This document shows positions 21,996 through 34,016 of a DNA stretch of 64,000 nucleotides, in pieces. The notes below the pieces were generated by a model. It was not told the origin of the DNA. It saw nothing but the letters and a program-made list of their open reading frames with translations, and did not search any database. Origin of the DNA: Prostheceraeus crozeri (lineage: Eukaryota > Platyhelminthes > Polycladida > Euryleptidae); assembly GCA_907163375.1 (NCBI GenBank), contig CAJQUW010000498.1:558001-622000 (forward strand). Reading direction: 5' to 3'. Numbering within the stretch: the stretch's first letter is position 1; each line of letters begins with the position of its first letter. The position numbers were made by a program, and so were the translations under genes.

Positions 21996-24069
21996 GAATG
22001 AAGTAGCTCAGCATATACTATACCGCAAAAAAGCACCACATGGTTCATAGAATTGTTTAGGCTACTTTATTTTGACTATAAGTAAGATGATGACAGAAAG
22101 TATGTTAAATTGTCACAGTAAACATTTTATTCTGAATGTTGATCAATACTATACGAAAAATTAACAAAAACTCAATTTCTGATGAAGTATTGCCGATCTG
22201 ACAATTCCTCTTTTCTAACTGTCTAATCCATCATTGATCTACCGTGATGCAAAATGGTAACAGTTTTGAACATACATGTAATAACTTTTATACCTCAAAC
22301 ATTAAATTTTTACTGTATTAAATTAAGCTCTATCAATTAAAACATTAAATTCTGTATAGTACATAGCCTACGCTATTTCCACATGCTAACATGATAGATA
22401 ATCAACACGAGACCTTGGCCGAGCTTTTCTGTAAGTGGATCTTCAAATGAGTTGGTTTCCAAGAATGGAGAAGGGGTAAAACCTTCTCCATTCTTGTCTG
22501 TATCTCTTCTTCCGGAGTTATCATAGTTGTGTTAGTGTCATTTTTATCATTGTGCATTGTCACAGTTATTTTACTTAAACAGAAATTCTTAGAAGGACAG
22601 TAACCGAGTAATAATCATTTTTCTGAAATAAAAAGTAAGAAAGCAAATCGAAATCAATTTGCAAAATCCGAATATGAGCAAATTAAAATAGTTTACTCGG
22701 GAAGGAACTCAACGCAATTGAAACGACAACGTTCATTTGCAAATGTCAATCATGAAAATGTCATCTAATTTAAATTAATTGCTCACAAGTGTGGTAATTA
22801 TTGCAATACAGACTCGTGGCAAAATTTGTTGACTATTTCAGTCAGTCAGGTTTCACAGATTACTTCTCAATAAGAGCAGAAAATGTAGTAATTTGACTCG
22901 AAGTAGGGGTCTCAATGTTAATGTCTATTCGCGAAGTATCTTTCGCAAAGAATATTATCTTCAGAAATTACCTGCATTTTCTTTAAATCATTATTTTGAT
23001 GCAAATTCTGAAGAAGTTTATTATTCTATAAGTTTTTGTAAACTTTGCGGTGAGTAGAATTTGGCTAGATTAGTCATTTAACCAACTCATCAACTAGCTC
23101 ACTAAATGCTAAGTGTATCTCAGTCAGGAATAAATGACCTGAAAACGTTTAACTTGACTTTCTTAATCGAACTAGACCATGTGTCAACTGTAGATCAGAA
23201 TAGATTAAGGCTAGCGTCATATTGCATGAGCAAAGAACATACATAAAAGTAGCGAACCCACAGAATTGCACAACTTACTCGTTCAGTCTTCGTTCCTAGA
23301 AGGGAATAGTCGTATACCGCATACTATCGGAAATGGCGCACACTCACAAACAATAAGATGTTAGTCGGCTTCGGACACCAGCCAATGGCGTGCATGTTAT
23401 GATATAATTTCGGTCAGACATCGCTGTCCTGTTGTATTCAGTGAGGAATTCCGAGAAGAGGATGTTGAAATCATCAAGTGAACCAATTTTCGTGTGCCTG
23501 CCATCTTTAATACTGATCGTAAGGACCTACTTAATCGAGAAAACTTGTGCACAATGATCTGAATTTGTAGAATCTGAAGGAATCATGGCAATCGGAGCAA
23601 TTCGATGGAATTCATAGCAATCCTCAAGTAACGCACGATTTATTTTTAATCTCATTAAGGCATTAAATATTCCTTTTTCGCCCACTTACTAATGTAAGTT
23701 CCTGTATGTGCCATCGTTTTGAATTAGTCTGCACTTCTAGTAAACTAAAAAACTTGAACAACCTAATTCTCTAAAGGAAACAATTATATAAGCTTTATGT
23801 TGAAACGCTTCAGTGGTGAATGTCCAGCATATAAATAGTTAATTAGGCTACAAAAATTAATCTTCAAATAACCGTCAACGCCATTTTGCTCCTGGAGCGC
23901 CTTAAGTTCTTAACTACAATAACCATGAATATAATTTATTGTGACTTTCAGCCACTAGGTTCTTCTGACCACCGATTCCAATTTTATCAAGTCTGGTGCA
24001 TGGGTCCCCTCGAAAATCGACTTTTTGTCAATTTCATACAGAATTAGGCATCTTAATCAAAAGAAGTTA
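21996..24069. other. Gene-free stretch
   Basis: AT-rich sequence without recognisable coding or repeat structure. A short inverted pair, AAGAATGGAGAAGG and CCTTCTCCATTCTT, forms a hairpin near 22462-22496. Confidence 0.4.
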
Positions 24070-24250
24070 CAATTGCTCTTTCATCCACGAATGTGTCTAT
24101 GTGATCATTATATACCGGTAGATAATAGCAATATAATTCAAACACTACTCATAATAGCTTTATAAGAAGTAATGTCAATTTTATGCTACAAAAAGTGGAT
24201 TCCAAGTCCCAAAATGGACAGAATATCATACCTCACAACAAAGTTGTTGC
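24070..24250 (+). repeat. Dispersed repeat, copy 1 (pair with 38530-38690)
   Basis: Shares an ordered set of words with 38530-38690: TTCATCCACRAATRC, TATGTRATYATT, AAACACTACTCA, AAGTRGAYYCCAAG and GGACAGA...CATRCCTCA. Divergence is high and no ends or target duplication are visible, so the family is unknown. Confidence 0.55.
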
Positions 24251-24665
24251 TTCATTCATTTGAATGGACAGCAGCTGTTTCTTGATGGCAATTTCAGCCG
24301 CTCGTCTATGCGCCGATTGCCAGATTTTTAGAGGAAGCAAATTATTGAAACATGCAACAGTTGTAGATTCTTGGCGCAAGGCAGTTTATTGTAAGTCACT
24401 TTATTAAAATGCTTTTATATATGAAGAGAAATGATAGCAATCGTGAGCTGTCGGTGAATTCCTATTGTCAACCACTGGAAGCCGCCAGGGTAAATCCAAT
24501 TTATTCCACAACATTTCTGTCTTTTCAACTTTGGGTCTCAGATTTCCGTGAAAATTTGCATACATACTCATTTTTTACGCTGAACACGAAAATCTTTGCT
24601 GCGACCACACCAAATAAAAACTTTCCATAGAAATCTAGCACTTTTAAAAAGTCATTTTTTCTACA

Positions 24666-25460
24666 TCTCGGTCAGAGGACAAATTGATCTCGGTCAGATA
24701 GATGTCGAATGGGAAACTCTTCGGCTTCTGCATTTGGGTTGCTGATGAAACTGGGAACTTAGGATGAATGGTTGCATGCGGAAAGCGAAGTGACCAAAAT
24801 GTAACGTATTACATATAATGTCCGTTGACCGTGACCCACCTTGTCCTCTGACCGAGATTTTTAAGTTCTCGGTCAGAGGACAAATTGATGTCGAACAGGA
24901 AACTCTTCGGTTTGTGCATTTCGGTTCATGAGACTGTGGGAACTTTGGACGAATACTTGAACGCGTAAAACGAAGTGATCTAAATGTAATTGCATACATT
25001 ATCATGTCTTTAGACCGAGACCCTTGTACTCTGACCGAGATCTTCAATTTCAACGTTGTCCTCTGACCGAGATTTTTTAGGGTTTCGGTCAGAGGACATT
25101 TTCGTGGCTTTTGAAGATTTTGAGAGGGTTAATTGATATAAATGAAAAATTTCTTTTGCATAGATGTTAAGAGCATGGATCCCTCCTATGCTGTGAAATT
25201 TCATCGATTCCTGACAAAATTTCAGGTTTCAGCATCCATATGAAATTTTTTGGGAATATTCAAATTCTCTGGTCGAAAAAACGGATAAAAATATTTTTAA
25301 ATCAATATTGCACACTTGTAACGGCATCAAACTGAATTTTCTTTACGGATTTATAAACTAGCACACTAGAGGATTCGTTTGGTGCAAAACGTTTAATAGA
25401 AGAATCAATATTCTTCGAGAAAAGGTACCTCGGTCAGAGGACAGAAAACGTCTCGGTCAG
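24666..25460. repeat. Array of CTCGGTCAGAGGACA words in both orientations
   Basis: At least eight full or nearly full copies of the 15-mer occur. Forward copies are at about 24669, 24868, 25085, 25430 and 25452. Reverse copies are at about 24841, 25026 and 25056. Two roughly 200-bp units, 24666-24857 and 24867-25072, are each bounded by the word in opposite orientations and are alike inside (GGAAACTCTTCGG, GGGAACTT.GGA, AAAATGTAA/TAAATGTAA), so this is a tandem pair of inverted-repeat-bounded units. No coding frame is credible here. Confidence 0.8.
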
Positions 25461-26652
25461 AGGACATTTTTTTCATTGGACAATGGAAACCCAGTGAAAA
25501 TTCAATGATTAATATTGATTACAATATTTAAAATTAGACTGTCTTAAAGAGCTGATCTTCTTCTTTCAGATGATATAAATATTAGTGGGTGTATTTGAAT
25601 GTATCTAATCGAAAATCCGTGTTGAACTGAGAGTACTGCAACTTTGGACATCCTTTTTTGGTCTTTTTTCGGCAAAAAACGGCAACTTGTGAAGAAGGTC
25701 TTGGCTTTGTGACTTTTTAAAAACCATGCCATAATAGATGAGATCTTTACGGTTCGATTAAAAAAAAACTATTGAAATCGGTTCAGAAATATGGATTTTA
25801 CAAATCAAAGACACATTTTCCTCAAATGTTGTGGAATAAATTGGATTTCCCCTAGGTACCGCTGTCACGACGTTCCGTTGTTTTCAATGTCCATGTCCGT
25901 TCTAATCATCTATTATTATAGAGTGTCGGATCTCTAATCTCCCGGTAGTGTCCTGAAAAGTTTTCACATTTAACCGATTTTCTTAAAATGTGAAATTTTA
26001 CCGAATTATGAGTACAATAGGAGATTGGTGAAATTGATTTTTGCATGGAATGCAGCTCAAATATATGTAAATGAAATGTGAAAGATTTTTCAATTCAATG
26101 CATCTGTGAAGTTCTAAGCCACTTCAAACGTGGTTGTAAAAAAGAAGCGCGACTTGTAGATACTCAAATTATGAAAAATCACACAATTGATTACTTATAT
26201 TTGTCATTATTGAACATGTCAATAAGTAGTATTTGCAAAAAAATCCTAACTGACTCTATCCGATGTCTATGGTATCATAGATGATCATGATGTGATTGAT
26301 GGACACATATTTACATAATATTTTGCGCATATTGAAAATGGTGGCGCTGTCTTGAATGCTATCACGCAAAAGAGTTATAAAATGTGGCAAAATTCTGATC
26401 TTAAAGAAAAGTACGTTTAAAATAGGTCATAAATTTGGTCCTCCAGTGGGCCAAACACAACGATTCTTTTGGCAGAGTACTAAAACTAAGTGTCACAAAA
26501 GCTCGAGTCATCAGGTCCAGTTTTATGAGGTCCACAGTAAGAAAGAATAAAAGAAAAATAAACTTTATTAGTGAAAGCGAGCGGTATATGACAGAGTATG
26601 CATCAAGAGAAATAAAGCAACTCAAAAGTTTTACAACATAGCCCGAGCAACT
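25461..26652. other. Gene-free stretch
   Basis: Short frames only. The right part may belong to the 3' end of the LINE relic that follows on the minus strand. Confidence 0.35.
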
Positions 26653-27365
26653 TTAGGAATGCCTGGAAAATTTCACAAAGGAGTTGTTATAGCATTTAGA
26701 TCTTCTTTGCTGCGGTAACAAAACTTGTTGATGACGAGCAGACATGCAGGAGTCACAGTGGCTCACGATAAAAAATTTGGAGAGGGGATGCATTTCTCTA
26801 TTTCTAACAATTTTTCTTATCAATATAATACAAATGTTATTTACAATTGTCACTGAAACAGGGTTTCCTAAGGTCGGGAGTCCATCATCTCACTACACGA
26901 TCTAGCCTCTTTTTAAGCTTTTTAAAGAAAACAAGCAGGATATCACAAATAACGGGTCAAGCATGTGCCACATGGTATAAAAAGAGGCCTGTGTAGGCTT
27001 GCTAAATGATGGCTGTATTGTTATTATTACATTTGAGACGTTTCACTAAAGAAGGTGAACGACAGCATTTGTTGAGCCGATTATGGAAATGAATATGCCA
27101 TGACAAATTATGAGAAAAAGTCACACCCAAAATTTTCAAATGTTGGACTTCGTCAATGACATTTCAGTGCACAGAGATCGGAGGAGTAACACAGAAATTA
27201 CATTTACGAGAGACAGACATATACTTGGTCTTTTGCACATTAATAGACAGTTTCCTCCCAGTAGACCATGAAACAAACTCGTCAACAAAATCTTGAGTGG
27301 TGTCTACAGTGCCTTCAGTGATTAGATGAATCATCGTCATAGGCTACAAACTCAACATTCCAAAA
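26653..27365 (-). pseudogene. Second LINE reverse-transcriptase relic
   Basis: Reading the minus strand downward from 27365, VEFVAYDDDSSNH stands where LINEs have their YADD motif. It is followed by DTTQDFVDEFVSWS, GRKLSINVQKTKYMSVS, EVQHLKILGVTFSHNLSW and LVKRLKC, the usual order for the thumb region. A C-terminal piece at 26853-26653 holds HPLSKFF and VLLPQQRRSKCYNNSFVKF, a typical tail. Several stops and frame changes separate the pieces. It is too decayed to act. The family looks similar to the relic at 9.7-10.5 kb (CR1/Jockey-like), but the two are not close copies by eye. Confidence 0.72.
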
Positions 27366-27370
27366 AGCTT

Positions 27371-27427
27371 TTCTCATCTTCGTTTATTGTCACAAGTTTT
27401 CACAATGTAGCCATTTCTGTCATCAAT
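27371..27427. repeat. Direct repeat, copy 1 (about 57 bp)
   Basis: TTCTCATCTTCGTTTATTGT at 27371 and the following 37 bases recur at 27962 with about five differences. The copies share the TTTATTGTYACAAGTTTTCA core and then CACAATGTA and CCATTTCTGTCA. They may be remnants of one duplicated segment or the edges of an unrecognised insertion. Confidence 0.65.
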
Positions 27428-27961
27428 GTAAAGTTGCTACAGGGGGGACAGAGAGTCGAATTCCCCCTCCACCCATATGGATAGGGCTAAGTTAGAGAAT
27501 TTGAAGCCGATTGAATTTCAAAGAGGGGCTCAGAAAACCTGAAAAGTCGTCGATTATATGATTGTCGTTCACACCTACTTTGTAGGTCAAAACAGGATCT
27601 TCCGTGATGGAGATGCTCCTCAATGTCTAGGTCGCATTGATCTAACTTTTGTTGTCTTCTGCCAGCTTCTCGAACTCTCCCTCTCCCTCTCTCGAATTCC
27701 CACATCTTTCAGTGGGAAGAAGTATGCGGACAATCATATTTCACTGGCAGTAGCCTCGAGAGCTTGAGGATTTCCTTAGACATCTCCTGGGATTACCTCG
27801 ACCGACCATAAATGTAAAATTCTCCAGAATTGAAACAATGACAGAGCCTTTTTTGGCGACACTAAACCTGCTCATCAGAATTGTCCTCAAAATTGATGAG
27901 ATATGAATGACAAAAAGAAGTGGTCATGTGATGTCTTCGCGGGTGATCTCATCCCTTTCTT

Positions 27962-28018
27962 TTCTCATCTCAGTTTATTGTTACAAGTTTTCACAATGTA
28001 TCCATTTCTGTCACCAAG
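27962..28018. repeat. Direct repeat, copy 2 (about 57 bp)
   Basis: Second copy of the segment at 27371, same orientation, about 590 bp downstream. The intervening DNA has no recognisable gene. Confidence 0.65.
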
Positions 28019-30451
28019 GCAATCCCGAAAGTACTAAATCGTTGAGGAAAGCATTCAAAACATCAATATCTCTCTAATCACCAAAATTCAGGCTATGTTG
28101 AAAAACGTAAATTTTGAAATTTGCGCAAAAAGTTTTCATTATAAATTGACTTCTGACCAGTTGATGTTAGAGAAAATTACATGACATTTAATGAGTGGAC
28201 AAAATGCACCGCATTTTCTTGAATAAGAGCCGTAGATTATGTGACCTTTTTGCAATTACGAATTCTACTCGAGGGAGACTGTGCGAGTATGAACAAATTT
28301 CTACAGTTACTCCATCCTTAGAGAGGGTAATTCGGCACCTCTTTGACTTCTACAATATTGCCACATTTAATTAAAGGTATAACATATTTCGTTGTGAGCT
28401 TACTAATTTCTATAGCGATTTACCTGTCTCGATTTTAAGGATAAAATTTGCACATTGAAGATGGGAGTGTGTGCGAATCGGAAGAAAATGCAGATAAAAT
28501 TGATTACAGCACTGAAATAAAACTTGAGCCTCAAGATTGACAAGAAGTGGAACCAGAAGCTTGTGCTGAGTGATAATGTGGACTGTCCATTTTCTCCTTA
28601 AAGGTGCGTCTAGACTTCATTCTGAAACTTCTGTTTGACTCTGCAGAAGTGCGATCTAAAACAGATCACAGATATCTACAGAGTCCGATGCATTTTTCTC
28701 TGTGGCCTGATGGGACCTACTTGCTTTACTCTTGCAGACTGTAGAGTAGGCAATACTTACATGAGAAAGTTCTTCGAACAAAGATTGTGAAGAGATCATC
28801 GAATGCAACTTTTGGACTTGATAGAAATGTTTTTAGTGGCTTCCAAATGACAAAAGTGTCACGGGCTAGTTTTATTCCCAAACAAAATAGTCAAGAAGTG
28901 AAAAAAGGAATATTGCAGCTTTATAATCTTATTCAAAGGTAATCAGCAGGTGGCCCTTAGGAGGACCGATTTGAGCGTTTACGTATGACGCGGCGAATCA
29001 GAGACCTTAGTTTCTTTCCAGGATCAGACCGACAGTTTGTGATTCTGTCACAGTTAATGTTCACTTGATTAGCGTAGGGCACTTCTCTCTTGATCGCGTA
29101 GACTTCCTTGCTCTTCCGGGCGAGCGCACCTTCGTGGCCCCTTGCCGCGTCCGTGTTGCAACACGGAATATGTGAGAAGAGAGAGCGCGTGTCACCGCGG
29201 GCAGGGCAGAGGTTAAATGGGGCGAACGTTGAATTGAGTGTTTAACTTCGCCATCGATTAGCATGGAATAGTGACGCCACGCTGGCAATCGTTAATGTCA
29301 GTGAACTTGCCTCGTTAATGAAAATTATTTGGTAATGGAAGAAAGTAAAATGTAAAAAGAGTACCTTTGTACGTATGAACTCACAACAGAAGCAAGGTTT
29401 GAATGTTGAAGGAGACACATCGTCTGTCCATTGGATCAAGATGTAGATTCTGCTTTGCATTGAGAATTGCTAAAAATGCATTCATGAAGCACATGTTTTT
29501 CTCCGTCTCTGAAGAATCGCTCTGTAGCAAGTAGACAGGATTTCCACTTGCTGACCGAGATATGCAGAGAAACCAGGGTTTACAGAGATACATTATCTCT
29601 GACAACTCTTAAGCTACGAGACCGACCTACTTTGCTACTGTGGCCTCTTCGTTTCTCGTCAAACTCTATGCATCCAGAGTGAAGTGTAAATGCACTCTTA
29701 CTGTTTTTATGAGCATTTGTTGAGCTTCTATCGATTCTGTCATTTTTCATAATTTGAGAAGGACTCTGAATAATTCGTGCTGAAATTGCAATAATTCAGT
29801 TCTTAAATAATCCGCTATTGAGCAACGGGTAACATAATAATCACGGCGGTCAATGCTATTTTGAATAAAAATAAATTGTCGCGAAAAACACATTGTCAGG
29901 CCAACAGTTGAAGAACTAAAACTATTGACTCTGTATAATAACACAACATAAAAATGTCAGATTTCTATGTGGTCACACAGCAATGGCAGTGGTTTCATAA
30001 TATACACTTCAAGTGTGAGTTCTATTCGAATCCGGGTTCTGCTCGAGGCCGGTTCGTGAACGAGAATGGGCTACATTTGTACCGACAGTTACTTCTCAAA
30101 CACAACATAAAACAACGTTCACTAGCAACGCTGGATTCGATCGTGATGACTCAATAATCAATAAAAAGCACGATGATGCAATCAGTTGATGAACTCTCGT
30201 TAATGATCAAAAAATGTTTATGTATTCTATGGTGACCGGTTTTTTGTTGTCTAGAAACCTAATAGCCTCTGAGTTTGGTGTTACCATGTGTTACAATGAC
30301 TTAACCCTCCAGAAGTTCACTGCACAATACATTTGACGCATGCTCTTTAAGTGGTGGCATCGCACGGAATCGTTCATCTTGCAAGAGAACATTACAATTG
30401 AAAATGTGAACTCTATGGTCAGTAATGCACTCATTGTGAACACCATCCACA
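28019..30451. other. Mostly gene-free stretch with one CpG-richer block
   Basis: AT-rich except for 29060-29240, which is richer in G+C and CpG and open on the minus strand for 75 codons (Arg/Ser/Thr-rich). That frame could be a decayed LINE tail or chance. Nothing else was recognised. Confidence 0.35.
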
Positions 30452-30453
30452 TA

Positions 30454-30749
30454 GTCCGGCATCCAGAGCGAGCTCCTCAGGGAAAAGAAAGTGGCCGAAA
30501 ACGAGACTTTCACAGAATGATGTACACCCTATGCCTGTAACGTATCTGCGTGTCTGCCTCGTCTGTGCGCAAATTGCGTCCCATTATATTAACATGCATG
30601 TGTTTTTCTTTGATGGTGTCTGACAAGAAGAGGGACCAAGCAGAACTCGACAGACGCGCAGATTCATAGCAGGCAGAGGGTGCACATCATTTTGTGAAAG
30701 TCTAATTTTCAGCCTCGTTCCCTGCAGAAGCTCGCTCTGGATGCCGGAC
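30454..30749. mobile_element. Fold-back MITE family, copy A (296 bp)
   Basis: The ends GTCCGGCATCCAGAGCGAGC and its exact reverse complement are flanked by TA on both sides (30452-30453 and 30750-30751). The arms remain complementary for about 110 bp, through CGAAAAYGAGACTTTCACA and AATGATGTACACCCT. Only a short loop separates them. It has no protein-coding content; the TA flanks suggest mobilisation by a Tc1/mariner-type enzyme (inference). Confidence 0.8.
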
Positions 30750-30943
30750 TAGTACTCATATGATTTTCCTCATAATCTTGCTTACGAAACCTCAGTCTAT
30801 GTTACATGGAAGTTTGATGATTAACTTACGTGCGTACATTGATAAACTCTTGCAACGCAGCATTCTGTCAAAAATGATAGGATAATAAGCTGCCGACATC
30901 ACTTGAAAATGACTTCTGCCTACACCTCCATTCCTTATATACT

Positions 30944-31090
30944 ATCGGCGTGGTTTAGTTAGGAATGTACGAGCACGTCTACAACGCAGCCTTCGGTTCG
31001 ATTCCTGGATCAGGCGAGTGCGGTGTCAGGGAATCAAGGGTGTTGATATCTTTTATTGACTTAGTGGTTGTCATTCTCTCTCCATTCATA
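30944..31090 (+). mobile_element. tRNA-derived SINE, copy 1
   Basis: An exact B box GGTTCGATTCC lies at 30995-31005. An A-box-like TGGTTTAGTTAGG lies at 30951, 44 bp upstream, which is the spacing in tRNA genes. The tail reads GAATCAAGGGTGTTGATATC, then TTTTATTGAC and TTGTCATTCTCT, and is shared with the copies at 41.5 and 50.4 kb. SINEs are transcribed by RNA polymerase III from these boxes and copied by LINE enzymes. The source tRNA could not be named. Confidence 0.72.
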
Positions 31091-31853
31091 TGATTTATTA
31101 TTATAATGATGATGATTTTTAATATTAACTATGCGGAAATCAATGAATGGAAGAACAATTAACGCATATGATTTTTCTAACATATTATTATATCTTTTGA
31201 TCGTCAAGTGATTCATTATTTGCTTCATATGACTAAAGTAAAACAAAAGTTAATTAGCATTGCTAAACAAAAGTGAACAGGAGCTTATAAATAGAATTCT
31301 ACTGTCACTGCTACCTGCAATTTATAAATAAGTATTTCGATAAGTATATCAGACTTTTTATCCGTCAATGGTGCGATAGACAATATCGTCACTTAACAGA
31401 AGAAATAGAAAAAATAGTTATGAAGCTTTGTTGTCGCATCTCTCATGTCTGCCGAAGGAGACAAGGCTAATGGTAACGCAGTTCACAATGTCCCAGAAGA
31501 GAATGGAATTATAAATGCTAATTGTCAGTCTTTTAACCGATGGCATGTCATCGACAGGGAGCTATATCCAACATTTTAATGACAAATATCCTGAATTTTA
31601 GAAAAAGCATATCACAAAATGAAGTGAAATTATGATGAACAAATTACCTGCTGAATTAAGTGTGATTACCGTATCTTCTAATGAGTATCTTCCCAATAAG
31701 AGCCCCATCGGAAGGAACCCATAGGTAAGCAATGCATCTTAAAAGTGGTGGAATTCCATAGCTGGAGTCACACACGAAAAGCCGTACGCCACAGATCTTG
31801 CATTCCAACATATTACTTTCATTGAGATCTTGCACGAAGGAGTTTTCGTGTCT
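31091..31853. other. Gene-free stretch
   Basis: AT-rich; nothing recognised. It ends at the 8-bp target duplication of the next element. Confidence 0.4.
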
Positions 31854-31861
31854 CTTGACAA

Positions 31862-32736
31862 CAGGGGTCATCAAAAATTGATTGCAATTAAATTGCTCAG
31901 TCCAATCAATTAATTGTAATTGATATTTTTACCAATCAATTAATTTTAATTGAAAGTTTGACCAATCAATTAATTGGCATTGGACTCCTGGACAATCAAT
32001 TAATTGGTAATTGGAATTACAGACAATCAATTAATTGATATTGAAATGTACCCAATCAATTAATTGATAATTTAATTTATCAATTAACTGATCGATAATT
32101 ATTAATTAGTCAATGGAAAAACATGTAGGCCTATATTTTTATAAAATAGAGTTAGCCTAGAATAATTGCATTCATATTGGAACTCGATTCAATCAGTTAA
32201 AATGCCGGTATTAATATTGTATGATCATTGTGCATCCCCATAGTTTTGATGTTCACTGATTTTATTGATTCAGATTTCAATAATTATCATCGTTTTATGA
32301 ACTCTCAGCTTTGACCCTCCCCCTATATTATCTAGTTGTCCATGGATAATGACTTTCGAAGCTTGACAAGAAAGGGCAATCATGTTGAAGAATATGCAGT
32401 AGATCAGAGAGTTGAGAGGTGTCTAGATTGAGTCAGCAGAATGAATTTTGTATAGTGGATGCGCAGGAAGAAGTGAAAATCTTAGGTGAATTGTAATGCT
32501 ATATATTACAATGGAGTGAAACTTGATAAAATAATTGAACCAATTAATTGATTATGAATCAATCAATCAATTGATATTGGGACATACAGCAATCAATTAA
32601 TTGATAATTGGAATTGAAAACAATCAATTAATTGATATTGAGTTGAATACGATAAATTAACTGATAAATGAAATTCAGCGCAATCAATTAATTGACATCA
32701 ATTAATTGAGGTTCAATTAATTTTTGATGACCCCTG
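31862..32736. mobile_element. Non-autonomous hAT-like element with subterminal repeat arrays, 875 bp
   Basis: The ends CAGGGGTCATCAAAAATT and its exact reverse complement are flanked by an exact 8-bp duplication CTTGACAA (31854-31861 and 32737-32744), the hallmark of hAT insertion. Each end region holds an array with a roughly 30-bp period built on the palindromic word CAATCAATTAATTG. There are about six units at 31903-32092 and about five at 32540-32720, with exact and variant copies. The centre is unique and non-coding. The exact target duplication suggests a fairly young insertion. Confidence 0.9.
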
Positions 32737-32744
32737 CTTGACAA

Positions 32745-33667
32745 TAACTGCATGAATAATAATAAAACATTTGACAAAAATGTTTATACGGAGAATATAT
32801 GAGAACTTTCTTTCGTAAGCATCACGATTATTTGATACTTTACAGATATCAGGTGATAACAATACCTAAAAAGCAAATGTCGCGCTCCTTTGTATCTAAT
32901 TGAAGTACGCTAGGCCATACTTTTTGAAGACTCAATGTGTTTAGCAGACCAGTGAGAAGGCTTATTGCGATATTACATGTATATAGCACCAGCAATGCAT
33001 GCATATTGCACCCTCTAAGATTGCACCTGTAATACAGGAAATACACCTGCAGTAACAATAACGTACCTGGAAATTGAGGGAAAAAATCTCTCATTCTTAA
33101 TGCTGTACGGATTGCGACTTTTCTGTTGAATGAAAGACTTAAAATGATTTCAAATTTCACCGTGGTAATTACCGAAGTGTACAGGGTAATATTCTAATAT
33201 ATAGAATATGCAATTCATGGATGAAAACATGGAATGAAGAATCAACATGGTCCATGTCATTCTTTTTACCTCCACATCTGATAATTCTGCGTTCATATGG
33301 TTTATGCACAAGGTATGTAGGAAGAAGACATTTCGGTCAATAGCAAGTAGACTATAATTGGTGTCTTGGTTCAGTGTTCGATGTAAAGAACACATTCCGG
33401 CTGTTTTTAGCAATCTGGTCACAATACAAGTAGATGAACATGCATTTCTATGAAGAGCTATAACTCAACGAGGGAGTTATGTTAATGTTATTTTTGGAAA
33501 TCCCCACGACATAATTGAAGACAACCGCGATGTTTGAGATAACGGAGAAAATGCAAGGTGATAAACGAGAGACCAATAATAGTTTCCAATATATACGATT
33601 ACACAAAGCAGGCCCGGTTCATGCTTCACCCAGTCACTTAGCGCATTGTATTTACGTGTGTACAATT
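32745..33667. other. Gene-free stretch
   Basis: AT-rich with short chance frames only. Confidence 0.4.
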
Positions 33668-34016
33668 CAGGGATACGGAGTCCCATCATTTTGATAGGAC
33701 TCCAACTCAGGGGGTTGATAGTGAGCCATCACACACGATTAACGTGAGGGTAGGAGGTAAAGTTCTCAACAAACTAGTATTTCATTTTTGATGTGACCTT
33801 TGGTGCGCAGGTGTGATCGAGGCTAGGAGGCTTGTCTTCTCTACTACAGGTAGATCACCGAGTGAGAAGGCAATCCTTTTTTCACTTTCATGGTTCATTC
33901 CCTCAACTATTACAAGCTTTGCATGCACTGCTGTCTCTGTACTTTTGTTTGATGGAGAAAGTTGACATCAAGACAATGACAGCCATATGCACGAGGATAA
34001 ATAACTTGTTTGTAAT

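Noticed and set aside
24694-25053. 119-codon minus-strand frame with internal repetition
   Set aside because: The repetition is simply the translated CTCGGTCAGAGGACA tandem unit; no protein family pattern.
24666-25460. CRISPR array
   Set aside because: Repeats alternate in orientation, spacers are unequal and partly alike, and the context is eukaryotic.
30944-31020. Functional tRNA gene
   Set aside because: A and B boxes are spaced correctly, but I could not fold a complete cloverleaf, and the same tail recurs in other copies, which indicates a SINE.
31903-32720. CRISPR-like or simple satellite reading of the CAATCAATTAATTG arrays
   Set aside because: The arrays are confined between hAT-type inverted ends and an exact 8-bp duplication, so they are parts of one element.
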